Shown piece by piece: positions 7,716 to 18,031 of a DNA stretch of 37,908 bases (within the stretch, counting starts at the first letter, position 1; every line of letters begins with the position of its first letter). The notes beneath the pieces were generated by a model. The model saw only the letters and a program-made list of their open reading frames with translations. It was not told the DNA's origin and ran no database searches. A program made the position numbers and the translations under genes. The stretch spans positions 1 to 37,908 of the forward strand of contig JAFYZH010000102.1 of the NCBI GenBank assembly GCA_017548765.1, read 5' to 3'. This DNA comes from Lachnospiraceae bacterium. GTDB taxonomy: Bacteria > Bacillota > Clostridia > Lachnospirales > Lachnospiraceae.

Positions 7716-8354
7716 ATGAAGAAAGCGATTTTAGCTACAAAAGTCGGAATGACTCAGGTCTTCGATGCAGAAGCAGGCGTTCTCATTCCGGTAACGGTTC
7801 TTCAGGCTGGCCCTTGCGTAGTTACGCAGGTTAAGACAGTTGATAAGGACGGTTACGATGCAGTTCAGGTCGGATTTGTTGACAAGAGAGAAAAGCTCGT
7901 CACAAAGCCGCTTAAGGGTCACTTTGACAAGGCAGGGGTATCCTACAAGAGATACATCCGCGAGCTTAAGCTCGACAACGCTGCCGAGTATTCCGTAAAG
8001 GATGAGATCAAGGCTGACATGTTTGCAGAGGGCGACAAGATCGACGCTACTGCAATTTCAAAGGGTAAAGGATACCAGGGTGCCATCAAGCGCCACGGCC
8101 AGTCCAGAGGACCTATGGGCCATGGTTCCAAGTATCATCGTCATGCGGGTTCCAACGGTCCTGCCACTACGCCCGGTAGAGTATTCAAGGGTAAGAAGAT
8201 GGCCGGCCACATGGGAAGCAAGAAGGTTACGATCCAGAATCTTGTGGTTGTTCGCGTAGATGCTGAGAAGAACCTGCTTCTGGTTAAGGGTGCAGTACCC
8301 GGCGCTAAGAACGCACTTGTAACACTGAAGAACACCGTTAAGACGGACAAATAG
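7716..8354 (+). CDS. rplC: 50S ribosomal protein L3
   Basis: L3 (uL3) is an early-assembly 50S protein whose central loop reaches toward the peptidyl transferase centre. The product has 212 residues, normal for the family, with the opening [13 protein letters not shown] and the conserved loop [17 protein letters not shown], then [21 protein letters not shown] at 7702-7708 lies seven bases before the ATG. It precedes rplD by 27 bases. Confidence 0.98.
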   Translation: MKKAILATKVGMTQVFDAEAGVLIPVTVLQAGPCVVTQVKTVDKDGYDAVQVGFVDKREKLVTKPLKGHFDKAGVSYKRYIRELKLDNAAEYSVKDEIKADMFAEGDKIDATAISKGKGYQGAIKRHGQSRGPMGHGSKYHRHAGSNGPATTPGRVFKGKKMAGHMGSKKVTIQNLVVVRVDAEKNLLLVKGAVPGAKNALVTLKNTVKTDK

Positions 8355-8381
8355 TTATATTTGTTGAAAGGAGGCTAACAG

Positions 8382-9002
8382 ATGGCTAAGGTATCTGTTT
8401 ACAATATGGAAGGCGCTCAGGTAGGCGAGATCGAATTAAACGACTCCGTATTTGGCGTTGAAGTAAACGAGCATTTGGTAAAGATGGCTGTTACAAACCA
8501 GCTGGCCAATATGCGTCAGGGCACACAGAAGGCTAAGACCCGTGCGGAAGTATCCGGCGGCGGAAAGAAGCCTTGGAGACAGAAGGGAACCGGTCACGCT
8601 CGTCAGGGTTCCATCCGCGCACCTCAGTGGAAGGGCGGCGGCATGGTATTCGCACCCGTACCGAGAGAGTATTCCTTCAAGTTGAATAAGAAAGAGAAGA
8701 GAGCAGCTCTTAAGTCTGCACTTTCTTCTAAGGTTGCAGATCAGAAGTTCATCGTTCTCGATCAGCTCGTAATGGACGAGATCAAGACGAAGAAGTTCGC
8801 TCAGATCATGGCTAACCTGAAGCTGGATAAGGCTCTGGTAGTTCTTGCAGATAACGACACAAACGTTGTTAAGTCCGCTAAGAACATCCCGACCGTTAAG
8901 ACAGCTCTTACAAACACGATCAATGTGTTTGATATCCTTAAGTATGACACCGTTGTTGCCACTAAGGCTGCAGTTGAGAAGATCGAGGAGGTATATGCGT
9001 AA
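8382..9002 (+). CDS. rplD: 50S ribosomal protein L4
   Basis: L4 (uL4) lines the peptide exit tunnel and in some bacteria represses its own operon by binding the S10 leader. The product has 206 residues. The extended tunnel loop [19 protein letters not shown] is intact, with no macrolide-resistance insertion visible. The stop codon TAA overlaps the rplW ATG by one base (TAATG), implying translational coupling. Confidence 0.98.
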   Translation: MAKVSVYNMEGAQVGEIELNDSVFGVEVNEHLVKMAVTNQLANMRQGTQKAKTRAEVSGGGKKPWRQKGTGHARQGSIRAPQWKGGGMVFAPVPREYSFKLNKKEKRAALKSALSSKVADQKFIVLDQLVMDEIKTKKFAQIMANLKLDKALVVLADNDTNVVKSAKNIPTVKTALTNTINVFDILKYDTVVATKAAVEKIEEVYA

Positions 9003-9313
9003 TGGCTGACATTAAATATTATGACGTGATCCTCAAGCCTGTTGTAACCGAGAAGAGCATGAATGCTATGGCAGAGAAGAAGTACACCTTCCTCGTTCAC
9101 CCGGATGCAAATAAGGTTATGATCGCCGAGGCTGTTGAGAAGATGTTCCCCGGCACAAAGGTTGCAAGCGTGAATACCATGAACCTGGATGGTAAGACCC
9201 GTCGTCGTACATCCATCCGTGGCGTGATCTACGGCAAGACCGCTAAGATGAAGAAAGCGATCGTTAAGCTGACGGAAGAGAGCGCAGAGATCGAGGTATT
9301 CCAGGGTCTGTAA
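9002..9313 (+). CDS. rplW: 50S ribosomal protein L23
   Basis: L23 (uL23) is at the tunnel exit and is the docking site for trigger factor and SRP. The product has 103 residues and contains [14 protein letters not shown] at the start and the [27 protein letters not shown] block. Its start overlaps the rplD stop by one base. Confidence 0.97.
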   Translation: MADIKYYDVILKPVVTEKSMNAMAEKKYTFLVHPDANKVMIAEAVEKMFPGTKVASVNTMNLDGKTRRRTSIRGVIYGKTAKMKKAIVKLTEESAEIEVFQGL

Positions 9314-9372
9314 TACATTGCCCGTAAGGACACAGGACCCAAGGTATTCGCAATAAAGCGAGATAATAAATG

Positions 9373-9397
9373 AACCCGGATGGAAAAGCCGGGGGTT
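9373..9397 (+). other. Small hairpin in the rplW-rplB gap
   Basis: AACCCGG (9373-9379) can pair with CCGGGGGTT-type sequence (9389-9397), followed by TT and the rplB ribosome binding site. It is weak as a terminator and more likely a local mRNA structure in the 102-base gap. Confidence 0.35.
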
Positions 9398-9415
9398 TTG
9401 AAAGGAGTAACAACC

Positions 9416-10258
9416 ATGGGAATTAAGAAATATACCCCATATACACCTTCCAGACGTAACATGACAGGCTCCGATTTCGCGGAGATCACAAAGACCGTTC
9501 CCGAGAAGTCACTGCTCGTTTCTCTTAAGAAGAACGCAGGCCGTAACGATCAGGGTAAGATCACTGTCAGACATCGCGGTGGTGGAAATAGAAGAAAGTA
9601 CAGAATCATTGATTTCAAGAGAAACAAAGACGGTATCCCCGCAAAGGTAGTTGCGATCGAGTACGATCCGAACCGTACAGCTAACATCGCCCTGATCTGC
9701 TACGCAGACGGCGCTAAGGCTTACATCCTGGCTCCTCAGGGCCTGGAAGTTGGCATGACCGTTAACAGCGGTGCTCAGGCCGAGGCTAGAATCGGTAACG
9801 CTCTTCCTTTGAGCGAGATCCCGGTAGGTACCAACGTACACAACATCGAGCTGTATCCCGGTGCAGGCGCTCAGCTGGTTCGTTCCGCAGGCGTTTCCGC
9901 ACAGCTCATGGCAAAGGAAGGTAAGTACGCTACACTGCGTCTGCCGTCCGGCGAGATGAGAATGGTTTCCGGCCTTTGCAAGGCTACGATCGGTACCGTA
10001 GGTAATGCAGACCACAGCCTCATCAATATCGGTAAGGCAGGTCGTAAGAGACATATGGGTATCCGTCCTACCGTTCGCGGTTCCGTAATGAACCCTAACG
10101 ATCACCCGCACGGCGGTGGTGAAGGTAAGTGTGGTATCGGTCGTCCCGGTCCCAGCACTCCTTGGGGCAAGCCTGCTCTTGGTCTTAAGACCAGAAAGAA
10201 GAACAAGCAGTCCAACAAGCTGATCGTAAGAAGACGCGACGGCAAGGCACTCAAGTAA
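9416..10258 (+). CDS. rplB: 50S ribosomal protein L2
   Basis: L2 (uL2) is needed for subunit joining and peptidyl transferase activity. The product has 280 residues from ATG 9416. That start is chosen because it gives the family opening [13 protein letters not shown] and is preceded by AAAGGAG; an upstream in-frame ATG at 9380 lies in the hairpin and would add 12 foreign residues. [12 protein letters not shown] and the C-terminal [13 protein letters not shown] block, with the conserved His, are intact. Confidence 0.97.
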   Translation: MGIKKYTPYTPSRRNMTGSDFAEITKTVPEKSLLVSLKKNAGRNDQGKITVRHRGGGNRRKYRIIDFKRNKDGIPAKVVAIEYDPNRTANIALICYADGAKAYILAPQGLEVGMTVNSGAQAEARIGNALPLSEIPVGTNVHNIELYPGAGAQLVRSAGVSAQLMAKEGKYATLRLPSGEMRMVSGLCKATIGTVGNADHSLINIGKAGRKRHMGIRPTVRGSVMNPNDHPHGGGEGKCGIGRPGPSTPWGKPALGLKTRKKNKQSNKLIVRRRDGKALK

Positions 10259-10283
10259 TTCGAGATAGGAGGATAAAAATCAT

Positions 10284-10562
10284 ATGGCTCGTTCACTTAA
10301 AAAAGGACCGTTCGCAGATGCACACCTTCTGAAGAAGGTCGATGCTATGAACGCTGCCGGCGACAAGTCTGTTATCAAGACCTGGTCCCGCCGTTCGACC
10401 ATCTTCCCGCAGATGCTTGGTCATACAATCGCAGTTCATGATGGTAGAAAGCATATTCCGGTATATGTTACCGAGGATATGGTTGGTCACAAGTTGGGAG
10501 AATTCGTTGCTACCAGAACCTACAGAGGTCATGGCAAGGACGAAAAGAAATCACGTAAGTAA
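10284..10562 (+). CDS. rpsS: 30S ribosomal protein S19
   Basis: S19 (uS19) lies in the 30S head near the A-site finger. The product has 92 residues, typical length. It begins [11 protein letters not shown] and contains [22 protein letters not shown] and [26 protein letters not shown] site precedes the start. Confidence 0.98.
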   Translation: MARSLKKGPFADAHLLKKVDAMNAAGDKSVIKTWSRRSTIFPQMLGHTIAVHDGRKHIPVYVTEDMVGHKLGEFVATRTYRGHGKDEKKSRK

Positions 10563-10582
10563 TTGAAAGGAGGTTACTTCCA

Positions 10583-10969
10583 ATGGCGAAAGGACATAGA
10601 TCCAAAATCAAGAGAGAAAGAAACGCACAGAAGGATAATAGACCTTCAGCTAAGTTATCTTACGCCAGAATATCCGCACAGAAGGCTTGCTTCGTGCTGG
10701 ATGCCATCAGAGGCAAAGATGTAAAGTCAGCGATCGGTATCCTGACTTACAACCCCAGATATGCTTCTTCTGTTATTTTAAAGCTTCTGAATTCTGCTAT
10801 TGCTAACGCAGAGAACAACAATGGCATGAATCCGGAGAAACTGTTTATAGAGGAGTGCTTTGCTAACCAGGGCCCGACTATGAAGAGAATGCATCCCAGA
10901 GCGCAGGGTAGAGCTTACGGCATCTTAAAGAGAGTAAGCCACATCACCATCGTGCTCAATGAAAGATAG
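10583..10969 (+). CDS. rplV: 50S ribosomal protein L22
   Basis: L22 (uL22) has a beta-hairpin that reaches into the exit tunnel. The product has 128 residues including about 20 extra basic residues at the N-terminus (GHRSKIKRERNAQKD) before the common ARISAQKACFVLDAIRGK. The tunnel hairpin GPTMKRMHPRAQGRAYGILKR is intact, without the deletions linked to macrolide resistance. Confidence 0.98.
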   Translation: MAKGHRSKIKRERNAQKDNRPSAKLSYARISAQKACFVLDAIRGKDVKSAIGILTYNPRYASSVILKLLNSAIANAENNNGMNPEKLFIEECFANQGPTMKRMHPRAQGRAYGILKRVSHITIVLNER

Positions 10970-10978
10970 GAGGAGAAT

Positions 10979-11635
10979 ATGGGACAGAAAGTTAATCCTC
11001 ACGGCCTGAGAGTCGGTATCATCAAGGATTGGGAGTCTAAGTGGTATGCAGATGCAAACTTCGCAGACTGCCTGGTTGAAGATTATAACATCCGTAAGTG
11101 CCTGAAAGAGAAGCTTTTCGGCGCAGGCATTTCCAAGATCGAGATCGAGAGATCTACAGACCGCGTTAAGGTTATCATCTATACTGCAAAGCCCGGTATC
11201 GTTATCGGTAAGGGCGGCGCTGATATTGAGAAGTTGAAGAATGAAGTTCAGAAGCTGACAAAGAATAAGCTCTTTGTTGACATCAAGGAAGTTAAGAGAC
11301 CTGACCGCGAGGCTCAGCTTGTAGCAGAGAACATCGCAGCACAGCTCGAGAACCGTATCTCATTCCGTCGTGCTATGAAATCCAGCATGAGCCGTGCAAT
11401 GAAGTCCGGTATCCTTGGTATCAAGACTGCATGCTCCGGTCGTCTGGGTGGTGCAGATATTGCTCGTACAGAATTCTACAGCGAGGGAACCATCCCGCTT
11501 CAGACACTTCGTGCCGATATCGATTATGGTTTCGCTGAGGCAGACACCACCTACGGTAAGGTAGGCGTTAAAGTCTGGATCTACAAGGGCGAAGTCCTTC
11601 CGGTTAAGGCTTCTAAGGAAGGAGGAGCTAAATAA
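10979..11635 (+). CDS. rpsC: 30S ribosomal protein S3
   Basis: S3 (uS3) is at the mRNA entry site and has helicase-related function. The product has 218 residues with the N-terminal [13 protein letters not shown] and the KH-domain GxxG motif in [20 protein letters not shown] overlap with rplP suggests coupled translation. Confidence 0.98.
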   Translation: MGQKVNPHGLRVGIIKDWESKWYADANFADCLVEDYNIRKCLKEKLFGAGISKIEIERSTDRVKVIIYTAKPGIVIGKGGADIEKLKNEVQKLTKNKLFVDIKEVKRPDREAQLVAENIAAQLENRISFRRAMKSSMSRAMKSGILGIKTACSGRLGGADIARTEFYSEGTIPLQTLRADIDYGFAEADTTYGKVGVKVWIYKGEVLPVKASKEGGAK

Positions 11636-12072
11636 TGTTAATGCCTAAAAGAGTTAAGCACCGCAAGCAGTTCCGTGGAACCATGGCTGGTAAGGCGCTT
11701 AGAGGAAATAAGATCAGTAACGGTGAGTACGGTTTGGTATCTATGGATCCCTGCTGGATCAAGTCCAACCAGATCGAGGCAGCCCGTGTCGCTATGACAC
11801 GTTATATCAAGCGTGGTGGTAAGGTTTGGATCAAGATCTTCCCCGACAAGCCCGTAACGGCAAAGCCTGCCGAGACTCGAATGGGTTCCGGTAAAGGTGC
11901 GCTTGAGTACTGGGTAGCTGTAGTTAAGCCCGGCCGTGTAATGTTCGAAATTGCAGGTGTTCCGGAAGATGTTGCAAAGGAAGCGCTTCGTCTCGCTATG
12001 CACAAGTTGCCTTGCAGATGTAAGATCGTATCCCGCGCAGACTTAGAAGGCGGTGATAACAGTGAAGAATAA
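11635..12072 (+). CDS. rplP: 50S ribosomal protein L16
   Basis: L16 (uL16) helps position tRNA at the 50S A and P sites. The product has 145 residues, starts [15 protein letters not shown] as usual, and contains [24 protein letters not shown]. The reading frame overlaps rpmC by 11 bases at its 3' end. Confidence 0.98.
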   Translation: MLMPKRVKHRKQFRGTMAGKALRGNKISNGEYGLVSMDPCWIKSNQIEAARVAMTRYIKRGGKVWIKIFPDKPVTAKPAETRMGSGKGALEYWVAVVKPGRVMFEIAGVPEDVAKEALRLAMHKLPCRCKIVSRADLEGGDNSEE

Positions 12073-12268
12073 TATCGTAAACGACTTGAGAGCTAAATCG
12101 ATCGCAGATCTGCAGGATGAACTCGTATCTGCGAAGAAAGAACTGTTCAACTTGAGATTCCAGAACGCGACTAATCAGCTGGATAACACGAGCCGGATCA
12201 AGGAAGTTCGTAAGAACATCGCAAAGATTCAAACCGTTATCACTGAGAAGGCTAAGATCGCTGAATAA
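12062..12268 (+). CDS. rpmC: 50S ribosomal protein L29
   Basis: L29 (uL29) is a small helical protein next to L23 at the tunnel exit. With the GTG at 12062 it has 68 residues, the usual size, and contains [19 protein letters not shown] choose this start because GGCGGTGAT (12049-12057) upstream can serve as ribosome binding site; the GTG at 12053 lies inside that site. The start lies within the last codons of rplP. Confidence 0.92.
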   Translation: MKNNIVNDLRAKSIADLQDELVSAKKELFNLRFQNATNQLDNTSRIKEVRKNIAKIQTVITEKAKIAE

Positions 12269-12291
12269 TCCCGGGAAGGAGGAACTTTAAT

Positions 12292-12546
12292 ATGGAAAGA
12301 AATTTAAGAAAGACCCGTACTGGGAAGGTTGTCAGCAACAAGATGGATAAGACCATCGTTGTAGCCGTAGAAGACAATGTAAAGCATCCTCTTTACAAGA
12401 AGATCGTTAAGAGAACATACAAATTAAAGGCTCATGACGAGGAGAATGCATGCGGTATCGGTGACACAGTTAAGGTAATGGAAACAAGACCTCTGTCCAA
12501 GGATAAGAGATGGAGACTGGTTGAGATTATCGAGAAGGCGAAATAA
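12292..12546 (+). CDS. rpsQ: 30S ribosomal protein S17
   Basis: S17 (uS17) is a primary 16S rRNA binder with an OB fold. The product has 84 residues, with [22 protein letters not shown] and the later [16 protein letters not shown] motif. A GGAAGGAGGAA site precedes the ATG. Confidence 0.97.
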   Translation: MERNLRKTRTGKVVSNKMDKTIVVAVEDNVKHPLYKKIVKRTYKLKAHDEENACGIGDTVKVMETRPLSKDKRWRLVEIIEKAK

Positions 12547-12588
12547 TCGAGACACCCGGCTTTATGTCGGGATGAAAGGAGATTCAAG

Positions 12589-12957
12589 ATGATTCAGCAG
12601 GAAACCCGATTGAAGGTCGCTGACAACACCGGTGCCAAGGAACTCCTTTGCATCAGAGTTTTGGGCGGTTCTACAAGAAGATATGCAGCTATCGGCGACG
12701 TGATCGTTGCGTCCGTAAAAGATGCAACACCCGGCGGCGTTGTTAAAAAGGGCGATGTTGTTAAGGCTGTCGTAGTTCGTACAGTTAAAGGCGCACATCG
12801 TAAGGATGGTTCTTACATCCGTTTCGATGATAACGCAGCAGTTATCATCAAGGAGGATAAGAACCCCAGAGGTACCCGTATTTTCGGACCGGTTGCCAGA
12901 GAGCTTCGTGAGAAGCAGTTTATGAAGATCGTATCTTTGGCACCCGAAGTATTATAA
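12589..12957 (+). CDS. rplN: 50S ribosomal protein L14
   Basis: L14 (uL14) is at the subunit interface and contacts 16S helix 14. The product has 122 residues, the exact family length, starting [18 protein letters not shown] and ending with the typical [12 protein letters not shown]. The rplX start follows 12 bases later. Confidence 0.98.
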   Translation: MIQQETRLKVADNTGAKELLCIRVLGGSTRRYAAIGDVIVASVKDATPGGVVKKGDVVKAVVVRTVKGAHRKDGSYIRFDDNAAVIIKEDKNPRGTRIFGPVARELREKQFMKIVSLAPEVL

Positions 12958-12969
12958 GGAGGTGGCGAT

Positions 12970-13296
12970 TTGGCTGCAAAGATTAAAAAAGGTGATACCG
13001 TACGCGTGATCGCCGGAGCAGAAAAAGATAAAGAAGGCAAAGTCCTGGAAGTTAAGGACGGCGCTGTTAAGGTTGAAGGTATCAACATGGTCACCAAGCA
13101 CATGAAGCAGAACCCCGGCAATCCGAACGGTGGTATCGTGACCAAAGAGGCCTTTATCGATGCCTCCAATGTTATGTTGGTTGTTGGTAAGGACGCAGTT
13201 CGCGTCGGCTTCAAGGTTGAGAACGGTCTTAAGTACCGCATCAACAAGAAGAACGGTGAAGTGATCGACATCGTTTCGACCGCTAAGAAGAACTAA
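12970..13296 (+). CDS. rplX: 50S ribosomal protein L24
   Basis: L24 (uL24) starts 50S assembly. The product has 108 residues with an N-terminal KOW motif ([20 protein letters not shown]) and [13 protein letters not shown]. The start codon is TTG, preceded by TAAGGAGGTGG; no ATG in this frame would keep the KOW motif. Confidence 0.97.
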   Translation: MAAKIKKGDTVRVIAGAEKDKEGKVLEVKDGAVKVEGINMVTKHMKQNPGNPNGGIVTKEAFIDASNVMLVVGKDAVRVGFKVENGLKYRINKKNGEVIDIVSTAKKN

Positions 13297-13321
13297 GCAT
13301 TTTGGAGAGGAGGTCCGAACT

Positions 13322-13864
13322 TTGAGTAGTAGATTAAAAGATTTTTATGCTAGCGAGGTCGTTCCCGCTATGATTAAAGAGTTCGGCTACAAGAACATTA
13401 TGGAAGTTCCGAAGCTTGACAAGATCGTGATCAACCGCGGTGTTGGTGAAGCAAGAGAGAATGCTAAGGTTCTGGATGTAGCTGTTAAAGAATTGGAGAC
13501 GATCGCAGGACAGAAGGCCGTTGTTACAAAGGCTAAGAAGTCCGTTGCGAACTTCAAAGTCAGAGAAGGCATGCAGATCGGTTGCAAGGTAACCCTTCGC
13601 GGCGACAGAATGTATGAATTCCTGGATCGTTTGGTAAACCTGTCATTGCCTCGTGTGCGTGACTTCAGAGGTGTTAACCCTAACTCCTTCGACGGAAGAG
13701 GTAACTACGCTCTCGGTATCCGTGAGCAGCTCATTTTCCCTGAGATCGAGTACGATAAGGTTGACAAGACCCGTGGTATGGACATTATCGTTGTAACGAC
13801 TGCTAAGACTGACGCTGAAGCGCGTAAGCTGTTAGAGCTGTTCAACATGCCCTTTCAGAAGTGA
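13322..13864 (+). CDS. rplE: 50S ribosomal protein L5
   Basis: L5 (uL5) binds 5S rRNA and contacts the P-site tRNA. The product has 180 residues with [38 protein letters not shown] and the conserved [17 protein letters not shown] block. The start codon is TTG, following GAGGAGGT, the second TTG start in a row after rplX. Confidence 0.97.
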   Translation: MSSRLKDFYASEVVPAMIKEFGYKNIMEVPKLDKIVINRGVGEARENAKVLDVAVKELETIAGQKAVVTKAKKSVANFKVREGMQIGCKVTLRGDRMYEFLDRLVNLSLPRVRDFRGVNPNSFDGRGNYALGIREQLIFPEIEYDKVDKTRGMDIIVVTTAKTDAEARKLLELFNMPFQK

Positions 13865-13881
13865 TCAGGAGGTAGATTTTC

Positions 13882-14067
13882 ATGGCAAAAACTTCAATGA
13901 AGATTAAGCAGGCGCGTGAGCAGAAGTTCTCCACCAGAGAGTACAATCGCTGCAGAATCTGCGGCAGACCGCACGCATATTTGAGAAAGTACGGCATTTG
14001 CAGAATCTGCTTCCGTGAGTTGGCTTACAAGGGCCAGATCCCCGGCGTAAAGAAAGCAAGCTGGTAA
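13882..14067 (+). CDS. rpsN: 30S ribosomal protein S14, zinc-binding type
   Basis: S14 (uS14) is in the 30S head. The product has 61 residues and carries the C-x2-C-x12-C-x2-C zinc ribbon ([20 protein letters not shown]), so it is the short C+ form used by most Firmicutes. In genomes that also have a zinc-free paralogue this copy is replaced under zinc limitation; no paralogue is in the window. Confidence 0.98.
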   Translation: MAKTSMKIKQAREQKFSTREYNRCRICGRPHAYLRKYGICRICFRELAYKGQIPGVKKASW

Positions 14068-14089
14068 TTCGAGGAAGGAGGACACTTAA

Positions 14090-14491
14090 ATGGCAATGAA
14101 CGATCCTATTGCAGATATGCTTACAAGAATTCGTAATGCTAACACTGCAAAGCATGACACAGTAGATATTCCTTCATCTAAGATGAAGATCGCGATCGCA
14201 GACATCCTCGTAAATGAGGGCTATATCGCTAAATACGAACTGGTTGACAACGGTAACTTCAAGGATATCCGCATTACCCTTAAGTATAACAAGGATAAGT
14301 CCGAGAAGGCTCTTACAAACCTTAAGAGAATCTCTAAGCCCGGTCTTCGTGTTTACGTAAGCTGCGAAAATATGCCGAAGGTACTTGGCGGACTCGGCAC
14401 CGCGATCATTTCCACCAACAAGGGTGTGATCACGGACAAGGAAGCCAGAAATCAGAACATCGGCGGCGAAGTGCTGGCGTTTGTTTGGTAA
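14090..14491 (+). CDS. rpsH: 30S ribosomal protein S8
   Basis: S8 (uS8) organises the central domain of 16S rRNA and in enterobacteria represses the spc operon. The product has 133 residues, opening [15 protein letters not shown] and ending [21 protein letters not shown] site precedes the ATG. Confidence 0.98.
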   Translation: MAMNDPIADMLTRIRNANTAKHDTVDIPSSKMKIAIADILVNEGYIAKYELVDNGNFKDIRITLKYNKDKSEKALTNLKRISKPGLRVYVSCENMPKVLGGLGTAIISTNKGVITDKEARNQNIGGEVLAFVW

Positions 14492-14527
14492 GAAACGACA
14501 TATTCAATTATTTAGGAGGAATGGCAA

Positions 14528-15067
14528 ATGTCACGAATTGGAAGAATGCCCATCGCGATCCCCGCAGGTGTTACTGTGAGCATCGCAGAAAATAATAAAG
14601 TGACGGTCAAGGGACCGAAGGGTACCCTTGAAAGAGTGCTCCCTGCAGAGATGGAGATCAAGCAGGAAGGCGCTGAAGTAGTAGTTTCCAGACCGAACGA
14701 TCTGAAGAAGATGCGTTCCCTTCATGGTTTGACTAGAACCCTTATCGCGAACATGGTCACCGGTGTTACCGCTGGCTATGAGAAGGCGCTTGAGGTAAAC
14801 GGTGTCGGCTACAGAGCCGCAAAGCAGGGTAAGAAGCTCGTTCTTTCTCTCGGATATTCTCATCCGGTAGAGATGATCGATCCGGAAGGCCTTGAGTCTA
14901 CCGTAGACGGCAACAAGATCGTTGTTAAGGGTATCGACAAAGAGAAGGTCGGACAGTACGCTGCCGAGATCAGAACAAAGAGACCCCCTGAACCTTACAA
15001 GGGCAAGGGTATCAAGTACGTGGATGAGACGATCCGTCGTAAAGTTGGTAAGACCGGTAAGAAGTAA
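14528..15067 (+). CDS. rplF: 50S ribosomal protein L6
   Basis: L6 (uL6) lies near the factor-binding site of the 50S subunit. The product has 179 residues, opening [14 protein letters not shown] and ending with [19 protein letters not shown] and a basic tail. The AGGAGG site is at about 14514-14519; an overlapping ATG at 14521 is in another frame. Confidence 0.98.
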   Translation: MSRIGRMPIAIPAGVTVSIAENNKVTVKGPKGTLERVLPAEMEIKQEGAEVVVSRPNDLKKMRSLHGLTRTLIANMVTGVTAGYEKALEVNGVGYRAAKQGKKLVLSLGYSHPVEMIDPEGLESTVDGNKIVVKGIDKEKVGQYAAEIRTKRPPEPYKGKGIKYVDETIRRKVGKTGKK

Positions 15068-15085
15068 TAAAGGAGGAGTAAGATC

Positions 15086-15454
15086 ATGATTAACAAGAAA
15101 TCAAAAATTGAGATCCGCAAGGAAAAGCACAGAAGACTCCGCAGACATCTTTCCGGCACAGCCGAGAGACCCCGTCTCGCCGTTTTCAGAAGCAATGAGC
15201 ACATCTATGCACAGGTGATCGATGATGTTCAGGGCAAGACCATTGTTTCCGCCTCTACTCTTTCCAAGGATATTAAGGCTGAGTTAGAGCACACCAATAC
15301 CGTTGATGCAGCTGCAGCAGTAGGCAAGAGCATTGCCGAGAAGGCGATCGCAGCAGGTATCAAGGAAGTGGTATTCGATCGCGGTGGTTTTATATATCAG
15401 GGTAAAGTTAAGGCATTAGCAGAAGCGGCAAGAGAAGCCGGTCTGGAATTCTAG
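15086..15454 (+). CDS. rplR: 50S ribosomal protein L18
   Basis: L18 (uL18) binds 5S rRNA together with L5. The product has 122 residues with a basic N-terminus, [21 protein letters not shown] and the C-terminal [25 protein letters not shown]. Confidence 0.98.
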   Translation: MINKKSKIEIRKEKHRRLRRHLSGTAERPRLAVFRSNEHIYAQVIDDVQGKTIVSASTLSKDIKAELEHTNTVDAAAAVGKSIAEKAIAAGIKEVVFDRGGFIYQGKVKALAEAAREAGLEF

Positions 15455-15470
15455 TCGAGGAGGAGAAAAC

Positions 15471-15980
15471 ATGAAGCGTACAATCATTGATGCTAGTCAG
15501 TACGAGTTGGAAGAGACCGTGGTAGCTATCAAGCGTGTAACCAAGGTTGTAAAGGGCGGTCGTAATTTCCGCTTCGCAGCACTCGTAGTGGTAGGCGATA
15601 AGAACGGTCATGTCGGAGCCGGTATCGGCAAGGCGACTGAGGTTCCGGAAGCTATCCGCAAGGGTAAAGAAGATGCTATGAAGCACCTCGTAGAGGTTCC
15701 CATGGATGAGAACAACTCGATCCCGCATGACAATGTCGGCAAGTTCGGAAGCGCTAACGTACTTCTGAAGAGAGCTCCCGAAGGTACCGGTATCATCGCC
15801 GGTGGTCCTGCACGTAACGTGCTCGAGCTCGCAGGTATTCGTAACGTTCGTACAAAGTCTCTTGGCTCCAACAACAAGCAGAACGTTGTTCTTGCAACCC
15901 TGCAGGGTCTGACGAGCTTGGTAACTCCCGAAACCGTTGCGAAGCGTCGCGGCAAGTCCGTAGAAGAGATCGTTGGCTAA
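15471..15980 (+). CDS. rpsE: 30S ribosomal protein S5
   Basis: S5 (uS5) affects decoding accuracy. The product has 169 residues with the double-stranded-RNA-binding-like N-terminal domain, including [20 protein letters not shown], which holds the loop where spectinomycin-resistance changes occur; it looks unmodified. The stop codon forms part of the rpmD ribosome binding site (TAAGGAGG). Confidence 0.98.
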   Translation: MKRTIIDASQYELEETVVAIKRVTKVVKGGRNFRFAALVVVGDKNGHVGAGIGKATEVPEAIRKGKEDAMKHLVEVPMDENNSIPHDNVGKFGSANVLLKRAPEGTGIIAGGPARNVLELAGIRNVRTKSLGSNNKQNVVLATLQGLTSLVTPETVAKRRGKSVEEIVG

Positions 15981-15993
15981 GGAGGAAAGAATA

Positions 15994-16176
15994 ATGGCTG
16001 GAAAGTTAAAGATTACATTAGTAAAATCCACCATCGGCGCGGTTCCGAAGAATAAGGCTACGGCAGAGGCTCTGGGCCTCACAAAGCTTCATAAGACGGT
16101 AGAATTACCGGACAATGCAGCAGTCCGCGGTATGATCGCTAAGGTTAGACACTTAGTAGAAGTAGAAGAAATCTGA
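15994..16176 (+). CDS. rpmD: 50S ribosomal protein L30
   Basis: L30 (uL30) is a small protein of the 50S subunit. With ATG 15994 it has 60 residues: AGKLKITLVKSTIGAVPK followed by LGLTKLHKTVELPDN. This start is well spaced from AAGGAGG; an upstream TTG at 15973 in frame lies inside rpsE and upstream of the binding site, so I reject it. Confidence 0.96.
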   Translation: MAGKLKITLVKSTIGAVPKNKATAEALGLTKLHKTVELPDNAAVRGMIAKVRHLVEVEEI

Positions 16177-16191
16177 TAAGGAGGTGCCAAG

Positions 16192-16635
16192 ATGGATTTG
16201 TCGAATTTAACACCTGCAGAAGGTTCTGTACACAGCAGCAACTTCCGTAGAGGCCGTGGTCACGGCTCAGGCAACGGCAAGACTGCCGGTAAGGGACACA
16301 AGGGTCAGAAGGCTCGTTCCGGCGGCAGCGTACGTCTCGGTTTCGAAGGCGGCCAGATGCCTTTATACAGACGTCTTCCTAAGAGAGGTTTCAAGAACCG
16401 CAACTCTAAGGAGATCGTCGCTATCAATATTGATGCACTTGAGAGATTTGAGGACGGCACCGAAGTAACGGTTGCTACTCTTCTTGAGAATGGCGTCATT
16501 TCACATGCTAGAGATGGAGTTAAGATACTCGGAAACGGAGATTTAACCAAGAAGCTTACGGTTAAAGTCGATGCAGTCAGCGAGAGCGCTAAGGCAAAGA
16601 TCGAAGCGGTTGGTGGAAAAGTTGAGGTGATCTGA
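16192..16635 (+). CDS. rplO: 50S ribosomal protein L15
   Basis: L15 (uL15) is a late-assembly 50S protein. The product has 147 residues with the Gly/Arg/Lys-rich N-terminal extension ([22 protein letters not shown]) and [17 protein letters not shown]. Its TGA overlaps the secY ATG by one base (TGATG), coupling it to the translocon gene. Confidence 0.97.
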   Translation: MDLSNLTPAEGSVHSSNFRRGRGHGSGNGKTAGKGHKGQKARSGGSVRLGFEGGQMPLYRRLPKRGFKNRNSKEIVAINIDALERFEDGTEVTVATLLENGVISHARDGVKILGNGDLTKKLTVKVDAVSESAKAKIEAVGGKVEVI

Positions 16636-17969
16636 TGTTCAAAACACTGCGAAATGCCTTTAAAGTAAAGGACGTTCGTAAGAAGTTATGGTTCACACTC
16701 ATGATGCTTTTTGTAGTGCGCTTAGGCTGCCAGATTCCGATCCCCGGAACGGACTCATCGATCATTAAAGGTATTGTAGGACAGAATGATACGGTTGCCG
16801 GCATCTTAGGTATGATGTCCGGCGGTTCGTTCGAAAACTTCGCGATCTTCGCGCTCGGTATCGGACCATACATTACAGCGTCGATCATTATTCAGCTCTT
16901 AACAGCTGCATTCCCCGCTTTGGAAGAGATGCAGAAGGAAGGCGAAGAGGGCCGTAAGAAATTACAGTCTCTCACTCGTTACATGACGATCGCCCTTTCC
17001 GTTCTGCAGGGTGGCTTCCTTTCCTTCTCAATGGGACAGCAAGGACTGTTCGGTGATGCATGGAAGCCCGGTAATAAGTTCTGGTTGGTATTTTCCGCGA
17101 CTGTTATCCTTACAGCCGGCGGTGCATGTCTGATGTGGATCGGTGAGCGTATCACCGAGAGAGGTGTGGGCAATGGTATCTCCGTCGTCCTGACCATCAA
17201 CATCCTGGCGCGTATACCTTCCGATTTCGCTGCATTGGGAGAGAGGTTTGTTGCAAATAAGAAACCGCTTCCTGCCATGCTTGCGATCCTTATCATCGCG
17301 GCGATCATCATCGCGATGGTAGTATTTGTTATCTACCTTCAGGACGGTGTCCGGAAGATCCCGGTACAGTATTCCAAGAAGGTTCAGGGTAATAAACTGG
17401 TCGGTGGCCAGAAGTCACACATTCCGCTTAAAGTTAACACTGCAGGCGTTATCCCGGTCATCTTCGCATCGACGATCCTGTCGTTGCCTTCGATCATCAA
17501 TTCCTATACCACTATCAACAATGGTGTTTGGAGAGGAATTGTGGATACGCTTTCACAGGGCAACTGGTTCCACTTCGGTGCGTCCTATAAGTGGTATTAT
17601 GTGTTCGGCCCGATCCTCTACGTTTTGATGGTATTCGGTTTCTCGTATTTCTATACGTCCTTTACCTTCAATCCGACCGAGGTCGCTACCAACATCAAGA
17701 AGAACGGCGGTTTGATCCCGAGCGTCCGCGCCGGATCTTACACAGAGGAGTACCTCAAGAATATCCTGAAGTACCTCATCTTTATCGGAGCCATCGGTCT
17801 TTCGATCGTAGCTCTGGCGCCGATCGTAGCTTCCGGTTTGTTCGGTATCGCACAGGTATCCTTCGGCGGCACTTCGATCATCATTATCGTCAGCGTTGTG
17901 CTTGAGACGATCAAGGCGGTCGAGTCGCAGATGATGAACAGAAACTACAAGGGTTTCTTAAATAAATAA
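16635..17969 (+). CDS. secY: Protein translocase subunit SecY
   Basis: SecY is the channel of the Sec translocon in the cytoplasmic membrane. The product has 444 residues with about ten hydrophobic helices. Visible landmarks are the first helix with [12 protein letters not shown], the plug-region segment [31 protein letters not shown]-like [11 protein letters not shown], and the cytoplasmic loop [22 protein letters not shown]. Its co-transcription with ribosomal genes is the standard spc-operon arrangement. Confidence 0.98.
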   Translation: MFKTLRNAFKVKDVRKKLWFTLMMLFVVRLGCQIPIPGTDSSIIKGIVGQNDTVAGILGMMSGGSFENFAIFALGIGPYITASIIIQLLTAAFPALEEMQKEGEEGRKKLQSLTRYMTIALSVLQGGFLSFSMGQQGLFGDAWKPGNKFWLVFSATVILTAGGACLMWIGERITERGVGNGISVVLTINILARIPSDFAALGERFVANKKPLPAMLAILIIAAIIIAMVVFVIYLQDGVRKIPVQYSKKVQGNKLVGGQKSHIPLKVNTAGVIPVIFASTILSLPSIINSYTTINNGVWRGIVDTLSQGNWFHFGASYKWYYVFGPILYVLMVFGFSYFYTSFTFNPTEVATNIKKNGGLIPSVRAGSYTEEYLKNILKYLIFIGAIGLSIVALAPIVASGLFGIAQVSFGGTSIIIIVSVVLETIKAVESQMMNRNYKGFLNK

Positions 17970-17980
17970 TCAGATGGGTT

Positions 17981-18005
17981 CCATGGGGGATTTTTTCCTC
18001 CATGG
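17981..18005 (+). other. Stem-loop between secY and adk
   Basis: A 10-bp stem (17981-17990 with 17996-18005, one G-U pair) with an all-U loop lies 12 bases after the secY stop. The T residues are in the loop and none follow the stem, so it is not a standard terminator; it may protect or process mRNA between secY and adk. Confidence 0.6.
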
Positions 18006-18031
18006 GATTTGTCGGCGTTATAGGAGAGCTT

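Noticed and set aside
17981-18005. Terminator after secY
   Set aside because: The T residues form the loop rather than a 3' tail, and adk follows in the usual operon order.
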